Source: JBQLZO01 sp052168315
Lineage (GTDB): Bacteria > Planctomycetota > Phycisphaerae > Phycisphaerales > UBA1924
DNA: 64,000 nt
Reading direction: 5' to 3'
Assembly: GCA_052168315.1 (NCBI GenBank)
Contig: JBQLZO010000043.1
Location: 124,001-188,000 of the forward strand
Below the pieces are notes generated by a model. That model did no database searches. It had not been told where the DNA came from and saw only the letters and a program-made list of their open reading frames with translations. Below are positions 39,550 to 47,858 of this stretch, one piece after another. A program made the position numbers and the translations under genes. Every line of letters begins with the position of its first letter. Positions within the stretch are counted from its first letter, which is position 1.

Positions 39550-41091
39550 ATGACGGACCTGTTCGCCAAGAGGCGTGAGGATGCTCTGCGGGGCGTGGAG
39601 CCGCTCGCCGTCCGCATGCGCCCCCGCACGCTCGATGAGTTCATCGGCCAGCGCCACATCCTCGGCGATCCCTCCAATTCCGACGGATCCAACCAACCAC
39701 TCCTCCGCCGCATGCTCAGCGCACGCAGGCTGACCTCAATCCTCCTCCATGGCCCGCCCGGCACCGGCAAAACCACCCTCGCCCGCGTCATCGCGAACCA
39801 CATCGACGCCGCGTTCATCCCCGAGAACGCCGCCCAGGCCGGCGTCGCCCGCATCCGAGAGGCCATCGCGGACGCCCGCCGCCGGCTCGAAGACAACGGG
39901 CGACGCACCATCCTCTTCCTTGATGAGATCCACCGATTCTCCAAGGCCCAGCAGGATGTCCTGCTCGAAGATGTCGAGCGCGGCATCCTCATCCTCATCG
40001 GCGCCACCACCGAGAACCCGCTCTTCGCCGTCAACTCAGCCCTCGTCTCAAGATCCACCCTGTTCCGCCTTGAACCGCTCACCCCCGACGACATCCGCGC
40101 TGTCCTCCGCGCCGCCCTGACCGACCCGGAACGAGGGCTCGGCACGCTCAAAGTCACCCTCCACGACGACGCCCTCGACCACTGGGCCGCCATGGCCGAT
40201 GGGGATGCCCGCCGGGCCCTCAACGCCCTCGAGACCGCCGTGCTCTCCTCCCGAATCACACCGTCTCAGCGCACCCCCGGAGACGCCCCCGATGTTCCTG
40301 ATCGACCTCCTGATGGACCTCTGGACGGGCCTGGGGCTGATGGAGTGGGCCAAGGACCGCAAGCAGCGCAAGGCCGAGCGGAAGCAGCGCCGGGCCGCGA
40401 GCAAGGCCGCCCGCCGGGCCAGCCCGCCCCCGCCATCGTGATCGACCTGGCCATCGCCCAGGAGTCCATCCAGCGCAAGGCCATCGTCTACGACCGCGAT
40501 GGCGACCAGCACTACGACCACGCCTCGGCCATCATCAAATCCATCCGAGGCTCAGACCCCGACGCCGCCCTCTACTGGCTCGCCGTCATGATCGAAGCAG
40601 GCGAGGACCCGCGCTTCATCGCCCGCCGGCTCGCCATCCTCGCCTCCGAAGACATCGGGAACGCCGACCCCCGCGCGATCCTCATCGCGGATGCCACCTG
40701 GTCACTCGTCGAACGCATCGGCATGCCCGAAGCCCGCATCACCCTCGCCCAGTGCGCCACGTACCTCGCGCTGGCCCCCAAATCCAATGCCTCCTACATC
40801 GCCCTCGACGCCGCCCTCGCCGATGTCCGCAACAACACCACGGCCCCAGTCCCCCTCCACATCCGCGACAAAACCAAACCCCGCTCCGAAGGCTCCCCCG
40901 ACGAAGGCAAGGGCTACCAATACTCCCACAACGCCCCCACCCAAACCTCCCTCGGCGGCATCACGGGGCAGGACTACCTGACCGTCGATAAGCGCTACTA
41001 CGAACCGGGCAACAAAGGCTTCGACAAGATCCTCGCCGATCGCCTGGCGGAAGTGCGCGAGGCACGGGAGCGGGCGCGAGGCGGACAATGA
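39550..41091 (+). CDS. rarA: Replication-associated recombination protein RarA (MgsA/WRNIP1 family)
   Basis: RarA is an AAA+ ATPase acting at stalled or damaged replication forks. Features in 513 residues: RMRPRTLDEFIGQRHILGD at the start, Walker A LLHGPPGTGKTTLARVIANH, sensor/Walker B TILFLDEIHRFSKAQQDVLL, GATTENPLFAVNSALVSRS, and the C-terminal blocks IKSIRGSDPDAALYWLAVMI, RFIARRLAILASEDIG and LALAPKSNASYIALDAALAD. Between the lid domain (ALNALETAVLSS) and IDLAIAQESIQRKAIVYDRD, where other RarA proteins have about ten residues, there is a ~60-residue insertion (~237-295) of Pro/Gly/Asp/Gln-rich sequence. That insertion also contains a second reading frame (40292-40441). Start ATG 39550 lies at the beginning of the conserved domain. 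Confidence 0.93.
   Translation: MTDLFAKRREDALRGVEPLAVRMRPRTLDEFIGQRHILGDPSNSDGSNQPLLRRMLSARRLTSILLHGPPGTGKTTLARVIANHIDAAFIPENAAQAGVARIREAIADARRRLEDNGRRTILFLDEIHRFSKAQQDVLLEDVERGILILIGATTENPLFAVNSALVSRSTLFRLEPLTPDDIRAVLRAALTDPERGLGTLKVTLHDDALDHWAAMADGDARRALNALETAVLSSRITPSQRTPGDAPDVPDRPPDGPLDGPGADGVGQGPQAAQGRAEAAPGREQGRPPGQPAPAIVIDLAIAQESIQRKAIVYDRDGDQHYDHASAIIKSIRGSDPDAALYWLAVMIEAGEDPRFIARRLAILASEDIGNADPRAILIADATWSLVERIGMPEARITLAQCATYLALAPKSNASYIALDAALADVRNNTTAPVPLHIRDKTKPRSEGSPDEGKGYQYSHNAPTQTSLGGITGQDYLTVDKRYYEPGNKGFDKILADRLAEVREARERARGGQ
40292..40441 (+). CDS. Possible 49-aa overlapping ORF inside rarA insertion
   Basis: In the +1-shifted frame relative to rarA, ATG 40292 with GGAGA eight bases upstream opens 49 codons ending at 40441. 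The peptide begins with a hydrophobic amphipathic stretch (MFLIDLLMDLWTGLGLMEWA) and continues as a strongly basic helix (KDRKQRKAERKQRRAASKAA), ending in PPPPS. In the rarA frame the same DNA gives only low-complexity sequence, so this frame looks the more protein-like of the two. It might be a real overprinted small gene, or a fragment of foreign coding DNA inserted out of frame into rarA. Expression is unproven. Confidence 0.35.
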   Translation: MFLIDLLMDLWTGLGLMEWAKDRKQRKAERKQRRAASKAARRASPPPPS

Positions 41092-41125
41092 CCGATCTCA
41101 CCTTTCGCTTTCGTACGGTGCATTC

Positions 41126-41689
41126 ATGATCTCGCATCGCACCAAGTCCGCAATCGTCTGGTCCGCCTCCCTCCTCATCGCGGGCGGCGCGTTCATCTAC
41201 TTGTACGGCTCATTCGTGTCCGCCACGCCAGCGCACATGGTTCCAAGCGCGCGCCTCTGGATCATCATCCCGAGCCTCATCATCTCCGCGCTCATCGGCT
41301 GGTTCGTCGGCATCCTGCTCACCGGCCTCGGCTCGGTGTTCATCCCACGATCGCGCCCGAACGCCCCGGCCCTGATCAAGATCGATGCCGGCGACTCCCA
41401 ACGCGAGACCGCAGGCGATGGCCCCGCCAGCCCCGCTGGCCCCACCCCACACCAATACACCCTCGCCCGGTGCCCCAACTGCGGGTACGAGCGGGCCGGG
41501 CTCGCCGCCGACGCCCCGTGCCCCGAATGCGCCGAGCCCGCCCCGCGCATCCACACCCTCCCCGGCCCAGGCAACGCCAAGGCCCTCCACGCCATCTGCC
41601 CCCGGTGCGGACGAGCCCAACGCCGGGGTGCGAAGACCTGCCCCGCCTGCCACCTCAAACTCCGCCAGAAGCGCAGCGCCCGCCCATAG
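41126..41689 (+). CDS. Two-helix membrane protein with two zinc ribbons
   Basis: A 187-residue protein. Two N-terminal hydrophobic helices (AIVWSASLLIAGGAFIYLYG and LWIIIPSLIISALIGWFVGI) anchor it in the membrane; a disordered linker follows, then two CxxC-type zinc ribbons: CPNCGYERAG with CPEC, and CPRCGRAQRRG with CPAC. The tail is basic (KLRQKRSARP). The ribbons suggest protein or nucleic acid binding on the cytoplasmic side. Planctomycetes encode many such zinc-ribbon membrane proteins of unknown role. It lies 34 bases after rarA on the same strand and converges on the DNA repair operon. Confidence 0.75.
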   Translation: MISHRTKSAIVWSASLLIAGGAFIYLYGSFVSATPAHMVPSARLWIIIPSLIISALIGWFVGILLTGLGSVFIPRSRPNAPALIKIDAGDSQRETAGDGPASPAGPTPHQYTLARCPNCGYERAGLAADAPCPECAEPAPRIHTLPGPGNAKALHAICPRCGRAQRRGAKTCPACHLKLRQKRSARP

Positions 41690-41701
41690 CCCGCGACTCG
41701 G

Positions 41702-42514
41702 CTACCCGCCAACCACCCCCCGCGGCACCTCCACCACCTCACCATCCACCACCGCCCACGCCCGCCCGAATCGCGACATTCCCACGGCCTTCCCACCGGT
41801 GAAACTCCCGAACGCTGGCAGCGTCAGCACCACACCATCCCGCTCACCGCATCGCCCCGCTGAGCCAGCCTCGCGCACCGCGCCAGCCGGCTCGCACACA
41901 AACGCCGGGAACCGCCCCCGCGCGCCCCGCCGATCGCCGACCACCACCGCCGGATGCACATGCCCCGCCAGCGCGATCGGTCCACCGGCCCCATCCTTCA
42001 CCGCCCCCGCCGCGAACGCCGGATCGTGGCACAGCACAAAGCCGCCCAGCCCGAACCCCTCATCCACGCACCGCACATCCCACTCCCTCGGCGGATCGCC
42101 CGCCCGCACATCGTGGTTCCCCCGCACCAGCACCACCTCCAAATCTCCATGCCGCGCCCGCCATGCGCCGATCGCCCCCATCGTGTCGTCCTGCCGCCCC
42201 TCCCGCGCGTGCAGCAGATCGCCCAGCACCACCAGCCGACGCGCCCCCGTCCGCTCCAGCAGCCCGCTCAGCCGGTCCAGGTCCCGGGCCGTGGTCCCGC
42301 TCGGCACCGGCACGCCCGCCGCCCGGAAGCTCGCGGCCTTCCCAAAGTGCGTGTCCGCCACGAACACCGTCGCCAGATCCCCCTCCCGCCAGCACACCGC
42401 GCGCTCCCCATGCAACTCGACCTCCACACCGCCCACCCGCGCGCGCACGAATCCGCACGTCGCCCGCACGCCGCGCGCCGCCGAACCACCAAACTCCGCG
42501 GGCTCACCGATCAC
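41702..42514 (-). CDS. pdeM: Ligase-associated metallophosphoesterase (PdeM/MPE-like endonuclease)
   Basis: A 270-residue binuclear metallophosphoesterase of the branch tied to ATP-dependent DNA ligase; the Pseudomonas homolog MPE is a Mn-dependent DNA endonuclease and phosphodiesterase. Metal motifs are in order: VFVADTHFGKAASFR (DxH), RLVVLGDLLHAREG (GD), VLVRGNHDVRAG (GNHD), and LAGHVHPAVVV (GHxH). The frame extends to 42622, but GTG 42514 overlaps the helicase stop as GTGA and precedes the conserved domain, so it is chosen. It is the last gene of the four-gene exonuclease-ligase-helicase-phosphoesterase operon and presumably trims or cuts DNA in the same repair route. Confidence 0.9.
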   Translation of the reverse strand: MIGEPAEFGGSAARGVRATCGFVRARVGGVEVELHGERAVCWREGDLATVFVADTHFGKAASFRAAGVPVPSGTTARDLDRLSGLLERTGARRLVVLGDLLHAREGRQDDTMGAIGAWRARHGDLEVVLVRGNHDVRAGDPPREWDVRCVDEGFGLGGFVLCHDPAFAAGAVKDGAGGPIALAGHVHPAVVVGDRRGARGRFPAFVCEPAGAVREAGSAGRCGERDGVVLTLPAFGSFTGGKAVGMSRFGRAWAVVDGEVVEVPRGVVGG

Positions 42515-45048
42515 GCCAGCCCATCCTCCTGCGCCGCACCCTCGAGCGCCATCGCCATCTTCTCGATCCGGCTCGCCCAGCTCTCGCTCGAAACATGCTG
42601 CGTCCGCAGCCGCTCGGCCCACAGCGGGAACGCCAGCGGCGTCAGCCGATCGCTCCGCACACGCACCAGCCGCATCGTACCGATCCGCTCCAGCGCCGAC
42701 CGCAGCCGCTCCAGCTCGAGCTGTTCCGCCAGCACCTCCCGCCGCGCCTGGTCCAGCAGCAGGTTGTCCGGCTCGAAGTCCAGGAACACATCAAAGAACA
42801 GCTCCGAGGATGCCTGCAGGTGCCGGTTCGACCGCCGCTCCCCCGGGAATCCCTGCGTGATCAGCCCCGCGATCCGAGCGATGTCCCGGAACCGGCGGCG
42901 CGCCAGCTCGTTCGAGTTCAGCGCCACCAGCAGGTCGTCCACCAGCCCCTCCACCCGCATCGCCTCCCGCCACTCATCGTCGTCCAGTTCCATCGGCCCG
43001 GCGGTCATGATCTCGAGCCCGTAGTCGTTCACCGTCACGCTCATCGAGCGCTCCGCCCCCGCCGCAAGCCGATGCGCGATCACCGCGCCCAGCCCCTCGT
43101 GCACCAGCCGACCCTCGAACGGGAACAGGAAGGTGTGCCACCCATCGCGCGTGCCGGTCTCCTCCATCAGCAGCTCATCCGGCCCCGGAACCACCGACCA
43201 ATCACCCTGCACCTCGAACATCGCCCGCGCCCGCTCCATCTCCTCTCCCTCGAACACACCCCGCCGGGCCGCATCGACCCGCTCGCGCACCGCGCGGGCC
43301 AGCATCGTGGAGAGCGGCGTCTTGCTCCCGCCCCACCTCGGCACGATGCCCGACTTCCTGTTCGACCGCTTGACCTGCGCCGTCATCTCCCGGAACCGCA
43401 CCAGCTCCAGCACCCGCCCCGCGAACACGAACCGATCGCCCGCCCGCAGATTCGCCACGAACGACTCCTCCACATGCCCCAGCGTCTGCCCGCTCGTGTA
43501 CGCAACCCGCACCGACGAGTCCGAGGTGATCGTCCCGATCCGCATCCGGTGCTCGCGACCGACCGCAGACGACCGGGGCAGCCACCGCCCATCTTGTTCG
43601 CCCAATCGCTGGAAGTTCGGATACGCCGCCAGCGCCCGCCCACCCCGCGCCGCGAATTCCAGCGTCCACCGCCACTCCTCATCGCTCAGCTCCCGGAACG
43701 CGTTGGTCGAGCGCACCTCCGCCAGCAGCTCGTGCTCTACGAACCCACCGGCCAGCGCCATCGTGACGATGTGCTGCGAGAGCAGGTCCAGCGGCTTCGT
43801 GATCGCGGGGCGCGACTCGACATCCCGCACCTCCACGGCATCCCGCGCCGCCGCGAACTCCACCAGCTCGAACGCGTTCGTCGGCACGCACACCACCGCG
43901 CTCAGCGCGCCCGGGCGGTGCCCCGATCGCCCCGCCCGCTGCATCAGCCGCGCGATCCCCTTCGGCGAGCCGATCTGGATCACCTGGTCCACCGGCGAGA
44001 AATCAACCCCGAGATCCAGCGATGATGTGCAGACCACGCACCGGATCGTGCCCGCGCGAAGCCGATCCTCCATCTCTTCCCGCAGCGCCCGATCGATCGA
44101 CCCGTGGTGCAGGCCCACATCACCGATCCAGTCCATCCGCGCCTGGTTGATCGCCCGGAACCACAGCTCCACCTGCGAACGGGTGTTGCAGAACAGCAGC
44201 GTGGTGCGGGCCCGCTCGATCGCCCCGATTAACTCGGGAAGCAGCCGCAGTCCTAGGTGCCCCGCCCACGGAAACCGCTCGAGGTCCCCCGGCACGATCG
44301 TCCTGATCGCAATCGCCTTCGGATGCTCGCCCTCGATCAGCAGCGGGGGAGCCCCCCCCGTATCCCCCCCCTCAGTCCCATCTCCGCCGCCTCCGACACC
44401 CGCCAGCGCACGCAGCGCTTCATCGAGATTTCCCAGCGTCGCCGAGAGTCCCCAGGTCCGCAACCCGGGGTTCCACGAACGCAGCCGCGCCAGGCACAGC
44501 TCCGCCATCACGCCACGCTTGGACGACATCAGCTCGTGCCACTCATCCACCACGACGCACCGCAGCGTCGCCAGCCGCTCGCGCGACTCCGGATACGACA
44601 GCAGCAGCGCCAGGCTCTCCGGCGTCGTGACCAGCGCCGTCGGAAGCCGCTCCTTCTGCTTCTTCTTCAGCGACTGCGCTGTGTCACCCGTCCGCTGCTC
44701 GATCGTCCAGGGCATGCCCAGCGCGTGGATCGGCTCGCGCAGCGACTCCGCCGTGTCGTTCGCCAGCGCCCGCAGCGGTGTCACCCACAGCACCCGGACC
44801 GGCTCCCCATCCTCGCGACCACCGACACTCAGCCCCTCCACCGGCTCGAACCCCGGATGCTCATCCAGCCACTCCAACACGGGCCCCAGCCACACCGCCA
44901 GCGTCTTGCCCATCCCCGTCGGCGCGTGCACCAGCCCGCTGCGTCCGCCCGCGTACGCATCCCACGCGGCGCGCTGGAACCCGAACGGCGCCCGCTCCCG
45001 TGATGCGAACCACGCCTCCACGATGGCCCGCCCGCGCCCCGCGCTCAT
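42511..45048 (-). CDS. Ligase-associated DEXH-box helicase (Lhr-Core type)
   Basis: An 845-residue superfamily 2 helicase, the Lhr-Core type that unwinds in the 3'-5' direction. Motifs: Q-like FQRAAWDAYAGGRSGLVHAP, Walker A TGMGKTLAVWLGPVLEWL, DEXH box VVVDEWHELMSSKRG, GLSATLGNLDEALR, and motif VI QRAGRSGHRPGA; the winged-helix and C-terminal region continue to ~800. A short Gly/Asp/Glu-rich segment (GGGDGTEGGDTGGAPP, ~215-235), encoded by two runs of eight C on the plus strand, is inserted after GNLDEALRALAG. Start ATG 45048 overlaps the ligase stop (ATGA) and its own stop overlaps the phosphoesterase start (GTGA), showing tight coupling in the repair operon. Confidence 0.94.
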   Translation of the reverse strand: MSAGRGRAIVEAWFASRERAPFGFQRAAWDAYAGGRSGLVHAPTGMGKTLAVWLGPVLEWLDEHPGFEPVEGLSVGGREDGEPVRVLWVTPLRALANDTAESLREPIHALGMPWTIEQRTGDTAQSLKKKQKERLPTALVTTPESLALLLSYPESRERLATLRCVVVDEWHELMSSKRGVMAELCLARLRSWNPGLRTWGLSATLGNLDEALRALAGVGGGGDGTEGGDTGGAPPLLIEGEHPKAIAIRTIVPGDLERFPWAGHLGLRLLPELIGAIERARTTLLFCNTRSQVELWFRAINQARMDWIGDVGLHHGSIDRALREEMEDRLRAGTIRCVVCTSSLDLGVDFSPVDQVIQIGSPKGIARLMQRAGRSGHRPGALSAVVCVPTNAFELVEFAAARDAVEVRDVESRPAITKPLDLLSQHIVTMALAGGFVEHELLAEVRSTNAFRELSDEEWRWTLEFAARGGRALAAYPNFQRLGEQDGRWLPRSSAVGREHRMRIGTITSDSSVRVAYTSGQTLGHVEESFVANLRAGDRFVFAGRVLELVRFREMTAQVKRSNRKSGIVPRWGGSKTPLSTMLARAVRERVDAARRGVFEGEEMERARAMFEVQGDWSVVPGPDELLMEETGTRDGWHTFLFPFEGRLVHEGLGAVIAHRLAAGAERSMSVTVNDYGLEIMTAGPMELDDDEWREAMRVEGLVDDLLVALNSNELARRRFRDIARIAGLITQGFPGERRSNRHLQASSELFFDVFLDFEPDNLLLDQARREVLAEQLELERLRSALERIGTMRLVRVRSDRLTPLAFPLWAERLRTQHVSSESWASRIEKMAMALEGAAQEDGLA

Positions 45049-46682
45049 CCTGCGCCGCTCCCGCCGGTCTCGCCCCCGTCCAGCAGCGCCCGCACACGCT
45101 CGATCGTGTCCGCCTCATCGATCCGCTTGTCCGTCCGCCACCGGTGCATCCGCGGGAACCGCAGCGCGATCCCGGACTTGTGCCGGTCGCTGGCCCGAAG
45201 CCCCTCGAAATGGAGCTCGAACACATGCTCCGGTTCCACGCGCCGGGCCGGGCCGAACCGCTCCCGCGTGTGCCGCCGGATCCACGCATCGATCCGCTCG
45301 AACTCCTCATCCGTCAGCCCGCTGTACGCCTTCGCGATCGGCACCAGCTCATCAAGATCCCACACCGCGAAGGTGAAGTCCGTGAACAGCGAAGCCCGCC
45401 GCCCGTGCCCACGCTCGGCCATGACCAGCACCGCATCGATCGAGTACGGCTCGACCTTCCATTTCCACCAGTCGCCCCGCGTCCGACCGGTCCCGTACGC
45501 CGAGCCGCAGCGCTTGAGCATCAACCCCTCCGTGCCCTCGCCCCGCGAGCGCGCCCGCAGCGCTGCCAGCGACTCCCAGTCCTCCGCATCGTGCGATTCC
45601 GAGAGCAGAATGGTCCCATCGCCAGCGCCACGATCGCGCACCACCTCCGCAAGCAGCGCCCGCCGCCGCTCGAGCGGCTCGGTCCGCACATCACGCCCCG
45701 CGTGCTCCAGCAGGTCGTACGCCACGAACGCCACCGGCACCTCGGGGAACAGCATCGGCTCGTATCGCTTGCGGTTCAGCCGCTTCTGCAGCGCGGAGAA
45801 CGGCATCGGCCGCCCCCGCTCCCACGCCAGCAGCTCGCCATCCAGCACCGTGCCATCCGGGAGCCGCGACGCCGCCGCCGCGATCTCGGGGAACGCGGGC
45901 GTGACAAGCTCATCGCCGCGCGTCCACACCAGCACGCGGTCCCCACGCCGGATCAGCTGCGCGCGGATCCCATCCCACTTCCATTCCGCCAGCCAGCCCG
46001 AGGCATCGCCCAGCGCCTCGGCCTCGCCATCGAGCGGGGACGCCAGATAGAACGGGTACGGGCGCGTCGCCTCCGCCTCACCCATCGAGCCACCGCGCAG
46101 CAGCCGCTCGTACCCCTCCGCATCCGGACTCCAGAGCCCCGAAAGCCGGTGCGCCATCGTCGGCTCATCCACCTCCGCCACCCGCGCCAGCGCACGGATC
46201 AGCATCCCCCGCTGAACCCCGACCCGCAGCGCCCCGCCCAGCAGCTTGTGAAACACGAACCGCTGCCACGGGTTCATCGCCGACCACGCATCCCGCAGCG
46301 CCGCCCGCTTGCCACGCTCATCGAGCGATGCCAGCGGGCGGATCCGACGCTCGATCACTTCGTGCAGCGCCTCGTCCGTGCCCTCCGGCGTGGCGCCGCC
46401 GAAGTCCGCCGGCACCAGCAGTGCAATGGTCTCCGACAGATCGCCCACCCGCTCATGGCACGCGTCCAGCAACCAGCGCTCAATCCCCGCCGCCTCCGCG
46501 GCCGCATCCCGCATCAGCGTGTGCGAAACACCCCGCTTCAACCGACGCCCGAGGAACAGCGCCAGCGCCCACGCCGCGTCGCCCGCATCCGCCTCGCCGA
46601 AGTAAGCCGCCAGCGCGGCCACCTTCTCGCTCGACCGCGTCGTCGCGTCCAGACGCTCGTACAACGCACAGAACCGGCGCAT
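45045..46682 (-). CDS. Ligase-associated ATP-dependent DNA ligase
   Basis: A 545-residue ATP-dependent DNA ligase of the bacterial type found with Lhr-Core and MPE. N-terminal DNA-binding helical domain: MRRFCALYERLDATTRSSEK to LSGLWSPDAEGYERLLRGG. Nucleotidyltransferase core: motif I with the nucleophilic Lys in WKWDGIRAQLI (~230), LDGELLAWERGRPMPFSALQ (motif III), EGTEGLMLKRCGSAYGTG (motif IV) and WWKWKVEPYSIDAVLV (motif V). OB domain: VFELHFEGLRASDRHKSG with RFPRMHRWRTDK. It seals nicks with ATP. The ATG shares a base with the exonuclease stop (TGATG) and its stop overlaps the helicase ATG. Confidence 0.94.
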   Translation of the reverse strand: MRRFCALYERLDATTRSSEKVAALAAYFGEADAGDAAWALALFLGRRLKRGVSHTLMRDAAAEAAGIERWLLDACHERVGDLSETIALLVPADFGGATPEGTDEALHEVIERRIRPLASLDERGKRAALRDAWSAMNPWQRFVFHKLLGGALRVGVQRGMLIRALARVAEVDEPTMAHRLSGLWSPDAEGYERLLRGGSMGEAEATRPYPFYLASPLDGEAEALGDASGWLAEWKWDGIRAQLIRRGDRVLVWTRGDELVTPAFPEIAAAASRLPDGTVLDGELLAWERGRPMPFSALQKRLNRKRYEPMLFPEVPVAFVAYDLLEHAGRDVRTEPLERRRALLAEVVRDRGAGDGTILLSESHDAEDWESLAALRARSRGEGTEGLMLKRCGSAYGTGRTRGDWWKWKVEPYSIDAVLVMAERGHGRRASLFTDFTFAVWDLDELVPIAKAYSGLTDEEFERIDAWIRRHTRERFGPARRVEPEHVFELHFEGLRASDRHKSGIALRFPRMHRWRTDKRIDEADTIERVRALLDGGETGGSGAG

Positions 46683-47779
46683 CACTCCCCCTCCATCGCC
46701 AGCGCTGTCCCACGCTCGCCCGCGCGCTCGCCGGGATCCCCATCCTCGCCCTCGAAGCGCGTATCCACCACGAACGCATCGACCCCCCGTCCCCGCAGGT
46801 ACTCCACCAGCGGGCCCACGCTCCCGTGCGTGGCGCCGACACGCTCCGCGCCCGATTCCTCGATCGTCGCCAGCAGCCCGGGCCAGTCCGCGTGGTCCGA
46901 GAGCACGAATCCCCGATCCACCGAACGGCGGCGGCGCATCCCGCGCACCAGCATCCACCCGGACGCGAACGCATCCGACACCGCCCCGAATTTCCGCACC
47001 CACTCCGACGCACCCGCCGAGGGCGGCGCGATCACCAGCGCCCGACCGCGATCCCGCTTCGCGTGCTCGACCGAGGCGTGCTCGTACGCGGGCAGCGCGA
47101 TGCCCTGCGCCCGGTACACCTCGCACAGCGCCGCCACCGCGCCGTGCACCAGGATCGGACCGATCGACGCATCGACGCCCGTCAGCAGCCGCTGCGCCTT
47201 GCCCAGCGAATACCCATACAGCAGCGCCGTCTTGCCCTCCGACTGGCACCCGCGCCACCACGCGTTGATCGCCTCGAACACCGACGCGGGGTCCGGCCAC
47301 CGGTAGATCGGCAGCGCGAAGGTCCCCTCCGTGATCAGCGTGTGGCACCGGACGGGCTCGAACGCCTCGCTCGTCGGATCCGGCGCGTGCCCGGGCGGAC
47401 ACCGCTTGTAATCGCCCGTGACCACCCACACCTCGCCAGTCCGCGCGTGCTCGATCCGCACCTGCGCCGACCCCAGGATGTGCCCCGCCGGGTGCAGCGA
47501 GACCAGCGCATCGCCGTGCCGAACCCGCTCGCCGAACCCGATTCCCTCGATCCGCGCCCCGCCGCCCAGCCGGTGCCTCAGGATCGGCGCCGATGGCCGC
47601 GCGGCCAGATACGAGCCCATCCCCGCCCGCGCGTGGTCCGCGTGCCCGTGCGTGATGATCGCCCGCGACACGCCCCCGGCGTTTTTCCACGGATCAATGT
47701 GGAAATCACCCGCCGCGCAGTACAGCCCCTCCCCGGTCGCCCGCACAAGCTCGGATCCCATCGACCGGCGATCGCCCAT
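46682..47779 (-). CDS. Ligase-associated DNA exonuclease (MBL-fold, SNM1-like)
   Basis: A 365-residue metallo-beta-lactamase/beta-CASP type nuclease that is the first gene of the ligase-associated repair operon. Metal motif AIITHGHADHARAGMGSYLA (HxHxDH), then LHPAGHILGSAQVRIEH, VWVVTGDYKRC and the distal FVLSDHADWPGLL. The beta-CASP-like insertion contains LLYGYSLGKAQRLLTGVDA and GPILVHGAVAALCEVYRAQG. Unlike the MBL-fold protein at 18179 in this window, all metal ligands are kept. It may process DNA ends before ligation. ATG 47779 has no strong ribosome site; ATG 47761 is an alternative. Confidence 0.92.
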   Translation of the reverse strand: MGDRRSMGSELVRATGEGLYCAAGDFHIDPWKNAGGVSRAIITHGHADHARAGMGSYLAARPSAPILRHRLGGGARIEGIGFGERVRHGDALVSLHPAGHILGSAQVRIEHARTGEVWVVTGDYKRCPPGHAPDPTSEAFEPVRCHTLITEGTFALPIYRWPDPASVFEAINAWWRGCQSEGKTALLYGYSLGKAQRLLTGVDASIGPILVHGAVAALCEVYRAQGIALPAYEHASVEHAKRDRGRALVIAPPSAGASEWVRKFGAVSDAFASGWMLVRGMRRRRSVDRGFVLSDHADWPGLLATIEESGAERVGATHGSVGPLVEYLRGRGVDAFVVDTRFEGEDGDPGERAGERGTALAMEGE

Positions 47780-47858
47780 CGCACAAGCGTAGCCGTGTGC
47801 CCCGCCGGCTCCCCGGATTCTCCGCCCGCGCAGCCCCGGTCTCGCCGCACCCCGTGCC

